From NCBI GenBank assembly GCA_963700955.1, contig CAVOZH010000009.1, positions 124,001 through 188,000 of the forward strand: a stretch of 64,000 nucleotides of DNA, written 5' to 3'. Shown piece after piece: positions 52,817-61,650 of this stretch. Both the position numbers and the translations under genes were made by a program. The notes under the pieces are model-generated. The model was not told the origin of the DNA. It saw nothing but the letters and a program-made list of their open reading frames with translations, and did no database searches. This DNA is from Nocardioides_C sp963700955. Lineage in GTDB: Bacteria > Actinomycetota > Actinomycetes > Propionibacteriales > Nocardioidaceae. The stretch's first letter is position 1; every line of letters begins with the position of its first letter.

Positions 52817-54309
52817 CTACGCGTCGCAACGGCGCCGAGGACGGTGCCACCTGTGCTGACGACGAGGTCCCGGGCTGACCGAAGCTCCTCGTGAGACGTG
52901 CGGTTCAGGTCGCAGACCAGAAGCACCGCATCGACCAGCGGCAGGATGGCGAGCGCATCCGAGAAGTCCAGGATCGGCGGAGCGCAGACGATGGTGAAGT
53001 CGGTCTCCTCCCCAAGCCGGGTGAAGATCTTCTCGGCGAGAGGGCTGGTCAGCGCGTCGATCGGCGGGAACGTCTTCACACCTGGGACAGCCACCAGACC
53101 GGCTGGTTGCAGAGGCGCGAGCTGCCCGGACGGCGGCCACGTCCCTGCCGACTCCCACTCAGCGACCCGCGCACGGTCCGCGTCGTCAAGGACCAGCTCC
53201 TGAGCCAGAGAAGGCTCGCGCAGGTCCGCCTCGACGATGGCCACGGTGCCGCCGGCTTCCGCCAAGGCACCCGCCAGACCGGTCGCAACGGAGGAGATGG
53301 TCGTTCCGGGGCTGGCGGAAACCACCAACAACGTCCGTGCGCGTGCCTGTGAAGGCATGAACCACAGCCTGACCGCGGCCTTTCTGTATGCCTCCTGCGT
53401 CTGCGAGTCGGTGCGCCTGCTGAACACGCGTCCGAAGCCGCGTGGCCGCCTCGGGATGGTGGCCAGCACGGGGGCTTCGAGGTCCAGCTGGACCTCGTAC
53501 GCTGTGCTGACCCGGCCGAGGAGCATGGTCGCCGCCCAGGCGAGCACCATTCCCCCCACCGCACCCAGGAGAGTGCCGATGACCAGCCACACGGGAAGGC
53601 CGGGTCCGTCCGGGAACCGTGGGACAGCCGCCGAACGAACGATGTCACCGGGGCTGGTATCGATCGAACGCATCTCCACCAGCTGGTTCTGGGCACTGGC
53701 GATACTCGTTTCCAGGAGCGTCCGCTGGACGTTCAGGATGTCTGCCTGCGGACGCTTCGCCTTCCGGATCTGGTCCTCCAGGACCGAGTGCATCTTGTTC
53801 AGCTTCTGAACCTCACCGGTCAGCGACTCGGTGGTACGCCGGACCGTGGCCTGCGTGCGTTCAGCCCGGTCCTCGAGGTAGGAGTTCGCAAACTGCGACG
53901 CCCGCCGGGCCGATGCCTCTCGGCCGGTGCTGGTGTAGCTGAACCGGAGGATCGCCGTCTCAGGCGGGTTGGTGACGCGAAGCCCCTTCTGAAGCTCCGT
54001 CAGAGCATCGGACGCAGCGTTCGGGAGGACCTTCTTCGCCACCGGCTCACTCTCGGCGATCTCGATCTCGGTCTGCATGCTGAGAGAGGTGCTGACGTCC
54101 GTGCTCTCGAAGGGTTTGGCGCTGATCGACCTCACCAGCACGTCGGCGTGGGCGGTGTACGTGGTGGGCAACAGCGCCCACACCAGGCAGCCCAACAACG
54201 CGCCGAGGGCCGCCGCGCCGGCGACCAGTCGCCATCGGGACGCGAGGGCAGAAACTTGGTGACGGTAGTGCTGGGCGAACTCCGCGCCCTCGCTGCTCTG
54301 TCCGCTCAC
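52813..54309 (-). CDS. Wzz/chain-length regulator fused to a degenerate tyrosine-kinase-like domain
   Basis: This is a 498-residue protein. Membrane helix 1 is at about 28-48 and an extracytoplasmic Wzz-like helical domain follows. Membrane helix 2 is near 237-262 with an N-terminal P-x2-P-like segment. The cytoplasmic domain resembles BY-kinases. However, Walker A reads S-A-S-P-G-T-T-I-S-S with no Lys. Walker A' keeps V-E-A-D-L-R-E-P. The Walker B position reads V-C-A-P-P instead of the usual D-T-P-P. There is no Tyr cluster at the C-terminus. ATP hydrolysis or autophosphorylation is therefore doubtful. It probably sets polymer chain length together with Wzy and Wzx. The GTG start at 54309 is preceded by GGGAGG. 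Confidence 0.82.
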   Translation of the reverse strand: MSGQSSEGAEFAQHYRHQVSALASRWRLVAGAAALGALLGCLVWALLPTTYTAHADVLVRSISAKPFESTDVSTSLSMQTEIEIAESEPVAKKVLPNAASDALTELQKGLRVTNPPETAILRFSYTSTGREASARRASQFANSYLEDRAERTQATVRRTTESLTGEVQKLNKMHSVLEDQIRKAKRPQADILNVQRTLLETSIASAQNQLVEMRSIDTSPGDIVRSAAVPRFPDGPGLPVWLVIGTLLGAVGGMVLAWAATMLLGRVSTAYEVQLDLEAPVLATIPRRPRGFGRVFSRRTDSQTQEAYRKAAVRLWFMPSQARARTLLVVSASPGTTISSVATGLAGALAEAGGTVAIVEADLREPSLAQELVLDDADRARVAEWESAGTWPPSGQLAPLQPAGLVAVPGVKTFPPIDALTSPLAEKIFTRLGEETDFTIVCAPPILDFSDALAILPLVDAVLLVCDLNRTSHEELRSARDLVVSTGGTVLGAVATRR

Positions 54310-54364
54310 TGGGCGACCCTCCCCCCGTCCGCCCCGGAGCCCTTGCACAACGCTGCAGGGAATT

Positions 54365-55837
54365 TCATCGTAACCACGCCAGACTTCGCTCGCTGTCGTT
54401 TCCGGACCTTCGCTCGGCGTCCCCCTGCGACACCTCACGCGGTCTGACTGACGTACGTCGACGCGACATCAGAAGAGAGACCGCCAGCATCAGGGTCAAC
54501 GCCGGCATGGCCTGGATGAGGCTGCCCCGGAGCAGGATGATCTGGAAGAAACCGAGCGCCGGCACCAGGACGAACACCACAGAGCCCGTGCCACGAGGTG
54601 CGCGCTGGAACATGCGGTCGAGCCATGCCCCAACCGCACCCCAGAGCAGGAACACGAGACCGGTCATCGGCAGACCGGCCCAGATGTAGCTCTCTATCCA
54701 GAGCGGAGACGAGAGGTTCGTGAACTTGTAGCCGAGGAACTCCCCGATGAGCATCCCGGTGTCGGGCGGCTTGCCCGGCCACATCGCTCGTGGCACCCAG
54801 AACAGCGGTGAGCCAAGGGCGAGTCGGGGCTGAAAGCCGGTCGCGTCGACCATGATCAGCCCACCTTGGATCTGTTGGTAGGCGTCGTAGTCAGGGTTGT
54901 TGACGAACTGACCGGAGAGCACCAGAGGAGCGTGATGCGGCTGGTCGGTGCGGAAGTAGTCGGTGATGGGGAAGAGCGTGAGGGCGCCAAGGACGATCGC
55001 CACGACGCAGATCCGTAACCGGTAGATCGTCTTCAGGAAGGGCGCGGTGAAGACCAAGGTGAGGAACACCGTGCCGAACCAGTAGCGCGGCTGACTGACC
55101 GGGTTGTTGACCACGACGTTCAGAAGGAGGATCGGGACGAGCATCAAGCCCCAGCCCATCCGCTGCAGCGGCGTCCCCTTGGCCCGGTTGACGTAGAGGA
55201 AGCCCAGCAGTGCCGCGAACGCCGGCACACAGAGCCCCCAGTTCACCAGCGCCCTGCCGGCGTTGCCCCCTCCTCCGGCGAGTGAGGCTGCCGCGGCGCG
55301 GGCCGCTTCCCGGCTGGTGAAGAACGACCCGACGCCGCCGAGCCGAGGGATGAGGACCGCAGCGAGGGCGAAGCTGAGAGCACCTCCCACCAGCACCCTC
55401 CCGAGCACGAACTCGCGCTCGAGGAGGGTTGTCTCGAAGCCTCGTCCCAGGGCACGAGGCAACAGCGACACGAGCGCGGCGCCGGCGGAGTAGCCGATCA
55501 GCCCGACCTCGATCAGCAGGGAGGCTTTGAAGGAGGTCGCCTCGTCAACACGCAGGCCCCACGGATACGTGTCCTCCGACAGCATCGCGACGGGCGCCAT
55601 CGCCAGCCACACATACGTGAACAGCCAGAATCCGAACTGCGCGATCTGCGGGCGCGGCGCCGTCATCGTCAGGGCGAGACATACCCCCGCGTGCACGACG
55701 ACGACCAGCTGGACCACCAGCGCGGAGTCGGGCCTGAAGATTGCGCTGCCCACGAACTGGAGTGGCAGGACGACCACGAGCCCGACCGTCAGCAAGAGGA
55801 AGGTCAGAAATGGTCTCGGCGCGGGCTCCATACTCAC
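54365..55837 (-). CDS. Wzy-like O-antigen/exopolysaccharide polymerase
   Basis: This 490-residue protein has about 12 hydrophobic segments and a large polar loop in the middle-to-late part (R-T-D-Q-P-H-H-A through W-P-G-K-P-P-D-T-G). This is the layout of Wzy/O-antigen-ligase-like polymerases. Sequence motifs in this family are weak, so the call rests on topology and on lying between GH71 and Wzz/Wzx genes. GTG 55837 or ATG 55831 could be the start. It is separated from the kinase-like gene by 55 bp. Confidence 0.72.
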   Translation of the reverse strand: MSMEPAPRPFLTFLLLTVGLVVVLPLQFVGSAIFRPDSALVVQLVVVVHAGVCLALTMTAPRPQIAQFGFWLFTYVWLAMAPVAMLSEDTYPWGLRVDEATSFKASLLIEVGLIGYSAGAALVSLLPRALGRGFETTLLEREFVLGRVLVGGALSFALAAVLIPRLGGVGSFFTSREAARAAAASLAGGGGNAGRALVNWGLCVPAFAALLGFLYVNRAKGTPLQRMGWGLMLVPILLLNVVVNNPVSQPRYWFGTVFLTLVFTAPFLKTIYRLRICVVAIVLGALTLFPITDYFRTDQPHHAPLVLSGQFVNNPDYDAYQQIQGGLIMVDATGFQPRLALGSPLFWVPRAMWPGKPPDTGMLIGEFLGYKFTNLSSPLWIESYIWAGLPMTGLVFLLWGAVGAWLDRMFQRAPRGTGSVVFVLVPALGFFQIILLRGSLIQAMPALTLMLAVSLLMSRRRTSVRPREVSQGDAERRSGNDSERSLAWLR

Positions 55838-55889
55838 CTACCGCTCCTTCCACGCCCCCGGGTGAGCACCCATCGCGAGTCTAGGGAGG

Positions 55890-57353
55890 TCATGGCGCTC
55901 TCGCCTGCCGAAGGCTGCTGCTGAAGTGGTACTGCAGGTCCTGTACCTCCGGGTTGCGCTGCACCGTGTACGGCGACTCCACGCGCGCCACCGTCTTCTC
56001 TCCCCGGGTCACCTCCGCCGAGATCTGTCCGACGTCCAGGGGGACACGTGCGGTGTGCAGCCCGGCCGGGGCCCGCATCTGATGGACCCGCCGACCGACG
56101 TGTACCTGGACCGTTGCGGGCTCGGTCAGGAAGGTGACCACCTCCACGTCGTCGCGAGGCTCGCCGGTTCCCTCGCGGAGCGACATCGTCTCCGTCTGCG
56201 GACCTGTTGGCTCGGCCGCGACGAACTGGGTCCGATGGATGAGGTACACCGCGTCCCTCGTTATCCGAGGCCACTTCCCGGTCTTGAGACGCACGATGTA
56301 GTAGGCGGACAGGTCCAAGGGCACCCATCCGTGCTGCACAGAGGGTGCGAACGCGGTGCTCTCCGAGTAGTCGTTCCAGGTGACCATCTGCACCCAGTCG
56401 GTGTTCTGGTCGATGGCTGTCTTCCACGTAGCCATCAGGGTCTCCGCGTTGGACGCCTCGGAGTAGATCGCCTGAGACGGTCGGACATCCTGCACCGCCA
56501 CCGAGTTCATCCAGAGCTTTCCGTAGGTGTGCCCGGTCGGAGGAGGGGGTTCCGGCCCATAGGCCCGCGGGTTCCGCGAGGCCCACCGCGAGATCCCGTA
56601 GCTGATCTCGTCGAACTCCGGATCGCGCAGCTGCCAGTTCAGGAAAGCCGGGACGAACGCCACATCGATGCCGTGCCTCTGCCGCATCAGGGCGAGCCAG
56701 TCACGCCACCAAGCAACGGACTTGGCTTCGCTCTTGAACGGCGAGACGACGAGCCGGTTGTCCCTGAGTCGCATCGCCGACCCGAACTTCGCCAGCTGGG
56801 CAACCCCGGTCGCCAGCTCGTCCTCGGACTTGTCGTCCAGGGTCGTCATGTCCGGCATGAGAAGGATCTTGAAGTCGCCGTCGACCTGGTGCGCGGCTCT
56901 CATGAGCTTCTCGACCCGTTCACGGTGGTACCCGTCGAGCGAGAGCAGGTCGACGGTGAACCCGTCCAGTCCTGCCGATCTCGCCTGACGGACCTCACGG
57001 CGGAAGTTGGCCAGCTCCCAGTCGCCGGATCCGGGTGGGACAGGAATCGGTCTGTCTCTGAGCAGGCCGCCGTAGGCAGCGTGCTTTCCGTCCTCCCCAC
57101 CGACCGTCAGATAGTTGCGGGCGTAGTAGTCGACCGACGGGGGCCTGTTGTCGATCGAGAGGGGGAACCCGGTGAAGTAGTGAGCCAGGACCAGCCGACG
57201 AGAGCCCTCCATGACCTGCTGAGCGGGGAGGTCGAACGGCAGCCGGGCAGACTCGTGGGCCGGTGCCGACCTCTCGCTGCAGCCGGCGCCGACGAGGACC
57301 AGCATCGCGCAAGCCAGGCCCGTGATCCATCTCCGCATGGCGAGGTGGTTCAC
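55890..57353 (-). CDS. GH71-like glycoside hydrolase lipoprotein
   Basis: This 487-residue lipoprotein has a lipobox L-V-G-A-G-C at about residues 20-25. The mature protein begins R-R-L-V-L-A-H-Y-F-T-G-F-P and carries D-G-F-T-V-D-L-L and D-W-V-Q-M-V-T-W-N-D-Y-S-E-S, segments typical of GH71 (alpha-1,3-glucanase-like) barrels. It could trim or edit the exported polysaccharide on the outer face of the membrane. The GTG start overlaps the kinase-fold gene stop. The family call is from recalled motif similarity, with moderate confidence. Confidence 0.68.
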   Translation of the reverse strand: MNHLAMRRWITGLACAMLVLVGAGCSERSAPAHESARLPFDLPAQQVMEGSRRLVLAHYFTGFPLSIDNRPPSVDYYARNYLTVGGEDGKHAAYGGLLRDRPIPVPPGSGDWELANFRREVRQARSAGLDGFTVDLLSLDGYHRERVEKLMRAAHQVDGDFKILLMPDMTTLDDKSEDELATGVAQLAKFGSAMRLRDNRLVVSPFKSEAKSVAWWRDWLALMRQRHGIDVAFVPAFLNWQLRDPEFDEISYGISRWASRNPRAYGPEPPPPTGHTYGKLWMNSVAVQDVRPSQAIYSEASNAETLMATWKTAIDQNTDWVQMVTWNDYSESTAFAPSVQHGWVPLDLSAYYIVRLKTGKWPRITRDAVYLIHRTQFVAAEPTGPQTETMSLREGTGEPRDDVEVVTFLTEPATVQVHVGRRVHQMRAPAGLHTARVPLDVGQISAEVTRGEKTVARVESPYTVQRNPEVQDLQYHFSSSLRQARAP

Positions 57354-58648
57354 CGTCTCTGGGTCACCCCCGTCTCACGGAAGGCGCTCACGATTCCCGG
57401 ATGGATCACCGGATCCCATGAGGCCCCCTCGCGGTGCTGTCGCCAGGAGCGCAGCCACATTCCGACGAGGTAGGCCGTGACCAGAGCGCGGAAGGCCGGT
57501 GGGGAGACCCCTAGCCGGCCCAGCGGCTCACGACACTGCCGGAGCACCTGCGCGACAGTCTCGGTGGCCGAGAGCTGTCGAGCAGCTGCTCCCAGCTGGA
57601 AGACGTAGTTGATGACGTCGAAGCCGATGGGGACCTCGGTGTCCGCGTGTTCCCAGTCCCAGGCCCACATCTGCCTGCGTTCGGTCCCGATGTTCCAGGA
57701 GGACCAGTCGCCGTGGCTGCCGGCGACGAGGACCTCCTCGTCGGGGGCCAGCAGGCGACCCTCCTCGAGCCGATACTTCAACTGGCCTGCGGCACCGGTG
57801 AAGCCAGGTTCGTCGACCCGGTCGAGGGCAGAGCTGTAGCGCCCCCACAGCGGCAGATCTCGCAGCCGCACCCGGGCAGGAGGCACCATGGCACTCGCGA
57901 CGGCCGTGGAGACAGCGAGATCTGGCAGTCGCTCGTCGGGCCACTTCTTGGCCGATCGTGGGATCGGCTCGCTCATCGCCAGCTCGAGGTCGTTCCACCG
58001 GGTGGAGAGGAGGACCCGGGGTCTCCGGGGAAGGAGCGGGTCGGTCTTCGGTGCGAGCGCCGCGAGCGTCTGCGCCTCGTTCCGCACCATGTGCCTGGTC
58101 GCCTGGTTCCAGCCGATCTTCATGAACCCCACGGCAGAGCCACGCTCGTCGAACACTTCCAGGGTGGGCTTGCGGTTCGGGTTCGGTTCCCCCACAAGGA
58201 GGTTCGCCCGCACCGGGAACCCGAGCTCCGACGCCACCGCGTCGAGCAGCAGCGGGCTGGTGCCGGCCCGACGAGCCGACGGAAGTATCCCGACGCTCAG
58301 GACCGGCGGTTGTCGCACCAGCACCCCCGGCGTACACACCGATGCCGCTGCGGCGACCTTGACGAGCTGTCTCCCGCGGGACTGCAGGCGCAGGTGCGTG
58401 CTCAGACTCCGAACGCCCTGCCTCTTCGACGCCACCGCGAACAGAAGAAGCGGCGAGTCCTCGGACGGGAACACGTAGTACTGCTCTGCCAGCTCATAGC
58501 CGTCGGGCAGGGCTTGGTCGAGCGCGGTGACGACCGTTCCTCCCAGGTCCGGCCACAAGACGCGGGTCACCCAGTCGAGGTCCTCCCGGGAGACTCGTCC
58601 CGCCAGCCGTGACGGCACTCTCCAGCCAGGGGCGTAGCTAGTCACCAC
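57350..58648 (-). CDS. Kinase-fold (aminoglycoside phosphotransferase-like) protein in polysaccharide operon
   Basis: This is a 432-residue protein. The C-terminal half has the APH/choline-kinase catalytic loop H-G-D-W-S-S-W-N-I (His-Gly-Asp...Asn) and the metal-binding W-D-W-E-H-A-D. The N-terminal half lacks clear domains but has V-G-F-M-K-I-G-W-N as a possible phosphate/ATP strand with Lys. It is predicted to phosphorylate a small molecule or sugar. Its operon position between a sulfotransferase and a glycoside hydrolase hints at modification of the polysaccharide. It starts inside the upstream gene (11-bp overlap). Confidence 0.7.
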   Translation of the reverse strand: MVTSYAPGWRVPSRLAGRVSREDLDWVTRVLWPDLGGTVVTALDQALPDGYELAEQYYVFPSEDSPLLLFAVASKRQGVRSLSTHLRLQSRGRQLVKVAAAASVCTPGVLVRQPPVLSVGILPSARRAGTSPLLLDAVASELGFPVRANLLVGEPNPNRKPTLEVFDERGSAVGFMKIGWNQATRHMVRNEAQTLAALAPKTDPLLPRRPRVLLSTRWNDLELAMSEPIPRSAKKWPDERLPDLAVSTAVASAMVPPARVRLRDLPLWGRYSSALDRVDEPGFTGAAGQLKYRLEEGRLLAPDEEVLVAGSHGDWSSWNIGTERRQMWAWDWEHADTEVPIGFDVINYVFQLGAAARQLSATETVAQVLRQCREPLGRLGVSPPAFRALVTAYLVGMWLRSWRQHREGASWDPVIHPGIVSAFRETGVTQRR

Positions 58649-59540
58649 GGAGGTTCCAGTCGAAGCTGCGCCCTAGTCGGGCCTCGAGAGCAGCCACCGA
58701 GTCCTGGTAGTAGTCGGCGAGCCAGTGCCGGTCGCTGCTCGGCATCGGCGCCGCCGGGAGGTTGTTCCGATGCTCGGGGTTCTGCAGCTCGTACGGCGGG
58801 AGGCCCAGGAACTCGAACACCCCGGCCAAGAGCTTGTTCGGTGACTCGTAGAGGTCCTCGCTCCGGACGACCAACAGGCGGTCAGGACCGAAGTCCGCCA
58901 GCCACGGCTCGAGCTGCTCGAGGTAACGACCTCGTGCGAGGTAGCTGCAGAAGTCATGCCGCGTGCTGTAGTACGCCGGTACCTCCCTGATCTTGTCCTC
59001 TTCTCCGCTGAGGCGGTCGCTCTCGGCCTGCAGTGCCTCACGGAAGCCCAGGTCCTCGGTGCCCGCGCGCCGCCGCTCGTTGTAGTGGGAGTAGGCGCGC
59101 TCCACCGGGTTCCTCAGCAGCACGATCAGCTTCATGTCCGGCCTGGTCTGCTTGATCCGATCGCGGGCCAGTGGATGGAACATGTAGTACGGGCTGGCCT
59201 CACCGGCCAGGACGGGTCCGCCGGTTCTCTCGGCTACGGCGTCCCGTGCTCGCTGGTGCGGGAAGTGGGAGCGGTACCAGCTCTCCCCCAGGTGCCAGTT
59301 CATGTCGAAGTAGTGGGGGCTCTTGACGTTCTCCACCTCGGGGAACATGGGCAGCACGTTCGGATGACGCGCGACGTGGTCCCACATCGACGTGGTGCCG
59401 CCCCGCTTCGTGCCGATGATCAGGTAGTCCGGCAGCGGGCGCCGTACGCTCGTCCACGTCCCGTACGTGCGGAAGCCCTGCCGAGCGAGCGTCTTCGCCG
59501 GCTCTGGCACCACGGTCTTCAGCCGTGTCGTGACTGTCAC
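58638..59540 (-). CDS. PAPS-dependent sulfotransferase
   Basis: This 300-residue sulfotransferase has the 5'-phosphosulfate loop I-I-G-T-K-R-G-G-T-T-S-M-W near residue 41 and the 3'-phosphate motif V-L-L-R-N-P-V-E-R-A-Y-S-H-Y. It should transfer sulfate from PAPS to a hydroxyl or amine of a carbohydrate, as in heparan or glycan sulfotransferases of this fold. Being inside a polysaccharide operon, it suggests a sulfated polymer. The GTG start overlaps the stop of the GT4 gene. Confidence 0.9.
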   Translation of the reverse strand: MTVTTRLKTVVPEPAKTLARQGFRTYGTWTSVRRPLPDYLIIGTKRGGTTSMWDHVARHPNVLPMFPEVENVKSPHYFDMNWHLGESWYRSHFPHQRARDAVAERTGGPVLAGEASPYYMFHPLARDRIKQTRPDMKLIVLLRNPVERAYSHYNERRRAGTEDLGFREALQAESDRLSGEEDKIREVPAYYSTRHDFCSYLARGRYLEQLEPWLADFGPDRLLVVRSEDLYESPNKLLAGVFEFLGLPPYELQNPEHRNNLPAAPMPSSDRHWLADYYQDSVAALEARLGRSFDWNLRGD

Positions 59541-60691
59541 TGCGCGCTCCCCCTTGCACCTGGCGCGTCCGCCTCGGCGTAGATCTCCGTCAGCTGGCGC
59601 GCAACCGCGGACGCGGAGAAGCTGCGCATGACGGTTTCGCGTCCCATCTCGGCGACCTTGGTCCGAAGGTCCTCGTCCTCCAGGAGCTCGATGACGGCCT
59701 TGGCCACCGACTCGCTGTCACGGGTCGTCACCACTGCGGCACCGGACGCCAAGAGCTCCCGGGAGATGTCACACAGGTCGGTGCACACCGAGGCTGTGCC
59801 GGCCGCCATGGCTTCGAGAAGGGCCATCGGGAAGACCTCGTTCGTGCTCGGAAGCACGAAGACCGTCGCTTGCTGCATCACACGGATCGCATCCTCGTGA
59901 GCCAGAGGGCCGCCGTAGCTGACAGTGCCCCCCAGGTCGAGCTCGTCGATGAGAGCGATGGCCTGATCGAGAACCCCTCCGTCAGGTCCGTGGAGCACGA
60001 ACTGCGCGTCCGGCACGGTCTCTCTCACTATCGTCGCGGCCCTGACGAAGATGTCCGGCCCTTTCTCCCAGTGCATGCGGCTGAGGAACAGGACGGTCGG
60101 CGGTCCGGCGACCTCGTCCTCGCTCGGCGGCCGCCCTTCGGGCACCTCCACCCCGTTGGGGAGCGTGGTGAGCGGAGGCGTCTCGTCGCCGAGGGCGGCC
60201 CGCAGCATCCGCTCTTCGGCGGGAGTCAGGACCAGACACCTCCGGGCACGGCGGAGCAGGCGCAGGAAGACGCTGTCGAACACGCGCGCCACCGCGAAGG
60301 TCCGCCGGTCGACCATGCCGTGCGTCTGCGCGACGAATGGCCGACGCCTGGCCACTGCCACTGCCAGGGCCGCGAGCGACGCCAGGTCCCTGCCGGCGTG
60401 GATGTGCATCACGCGAGCGGATCCTGCCGCGCGGTAGACGTCGCGTAGGAAACCGAGGTTGAACAGGCCCAGCATCCCGAACCCGGGAATGAACGTCTGC
60501 GCACGTCGTGCCGTCAACGGCACGCCTTCCAGCGTCGAAGGTGGCTCCGCCGTCCCGACCCAGAGCGCGAGCAGCCGCACGCTGTGTCCTTGGCGTTGCA
60601 GCTCACGAAGCTGGGAGACCGCCACGCTCGAAGGGCCACCGAAGGCTCCGGTGTCGCTGACCAGGTTGACCACTTGGACGATCTCCCTCAT
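59537..60691 (-). CDS. Glycosyltransferase family 4
   Basis: This 384-residue GT-B enzyme has an N-terminal G-A-F-G-G-P-S loop (donor/acceptor domain). The C-terminal nucleotide-sugar domain has V-L-F-L-S-R-M-H-W-E-K-G and the E-x7-E-like P-S-T-N-E-V-F-P-M-A-L-L-E-A-M-A-A-G motif. It adds one sugar of the repeat unit on the cytoplasmic face. The donor cannot be named. It overlaps both neighbours by 4 bp. Confidence 0.9.
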   Translation of the reverse strand: MREIVQVVNLVSDTGAFGGPSSVAVSQLRELQRQGHSVRLLALWVGTAEPPSTLEGVPLTARRAQTFIPGFGMLGLFNLGFLRDVYRAAGSARVMHIHAGRDLASLAALAVAVARRRPFVAQTHGMVDRRTFAVARVFDSVFLRLLRRARRCLVLTPAEERMLRAALGDETPPLTTLPNGVEVPEGRPPSEDEVAGPPTVLFLSRMHWEKGPDIFVRAATIVRETVPDAQFVLHGPDGGVLDQAIALIDELDLGGTVSYGGPLAHEDAIRVMQQATVFVLPSTNEVFPMALLEAMAAGTASVCTDLCDISRELLASGAAVVTTRDSESVAKAVIELLEDEDLRTKVAEMGRETVMRSFSASAVARQLTEIYAEADAPGARGSAQ

Positions 60692-61650
60692 AGCGCCTCA
60701 GCCCCGTCGGCGGTGCTGCCCGACAGGTACCAGCGCACGGTCTCGGCGATCCCGGCGTCCAGGGGCGTCGCCGCCTCGAATCCGAGCACCTCGCGTGCGC
60801 GGCGTACGTCGAGGTAGCGGCGCGGTTGTCCTTCGGGCTTGGTGGTGTCCCACTCGACCGAGCCCCGGTAACCGACCGCGGCCTGGATGAGGTCGGCAAC
60901 GTCCTTGATCGAGGTCTCGACACCTGTCCCGACGTTCATCGGCCAGGGCTCGACGTCGCGTTCACAGGCGAGCGCCACTGCCTCCGCAGCGTCGGCGACA
61001 TGGAGGAACTCACGCGTTGCGAGACCTGACCCCCAGTTGGTGATCGCATCTGCCCCCGACTGCTGGGCCGCCACATAGCGACGGATCAGGGCAGGGATCA
61101 CGTGGCTCGTGGACTCGTCGAAGTTGTCCCGCGGACCGTAGAGGTTCGCGAGGACGAGCACGGCGCTGTCGAGGCCGTACTGCCTCCAGTAGTTCGCGCA
61201 CGCCTCGTGCAACAGTCGTTTCGCCATGCCGTAAGGACCCGTGGCGCCGACCGGCGGCCCGGCCCACACGTCGTCCTCGCGCAGGGGCAGGGGTGCACTC
61301 TCTGCATAGGCACACGTCGTCGAGATCAGGACGAACCGATCGATGCCGGCGAGCCGCCCCTCCTCGAGGAGGAGCAGCCCCATGAGGGCGTTCGCGTACA
61401 AGAAGCGCCCAGGGTTCGCGACGTTGGCACCGATCCCACCGACGGCGGCAGCAGCATGGACAACAACGGACGGCCGTAGGTCGGAGTAGAGCCTTCGTAC
61501 GTCGGACTGCTCGGTCAGGTCGTAGTCGGCTGCACCGAGCGCAAGAACCTTGGCCCCTCGCTCGGCGAGCGACCTGCACACGCGGTTGCCGAGGAAGCCA
61601 CGCCCCCCGGTCACGACGACCGAACGGCCCTCCAGGTCCAGCTCAGGCAT
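60688..61650 (-). CDS. GDP-L-fucose-synthase-like NAD-dependent epimerase
   Basis: This 320-residue extended SDR has T-G-G-R-G-F-L-G, the GDP-fucose synthase-like block H-A-A-A-A-V-G-G-I-G-A-N, catalytic Y-G-M-A-K and a Ser/Thr in I-S-T-T-C-A-Y. GDP-fucose synthase (epimerase-reductase) is the closest familiar family, but no GDP-mannose dehydratase is in the window. The true substrate may be another NDP-4-keto sugar. Confidence 0.8.
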   Translation of the reverse strand: MPELDLEGRSVVVTGGRGFLGNRVCRSLAERGAKVLALGAADYDLTEQSDVRRLYSDLRPSVVVHAAAAVGGIGANVANPGRFLYANALMGLLLLEEGRLAGIDRFVLISTTCAYAESAPLPLREDDVWAGPPVGATGPYGMAKRLLHEACANYWRQYGLDSAVLVLANLYGPRDNFDESTSHVIPALIRRYVAAQQSGADAITNWGSGLATREFLHVADAAEAVALACERDVEPWPMNVGTGVETSIKDVADLIQAAVGYRGSVEWDTTKPEGQPRRYLDVRRAREVLGFEAATPLDAGIAETVRWYLSGSTADGAEAL

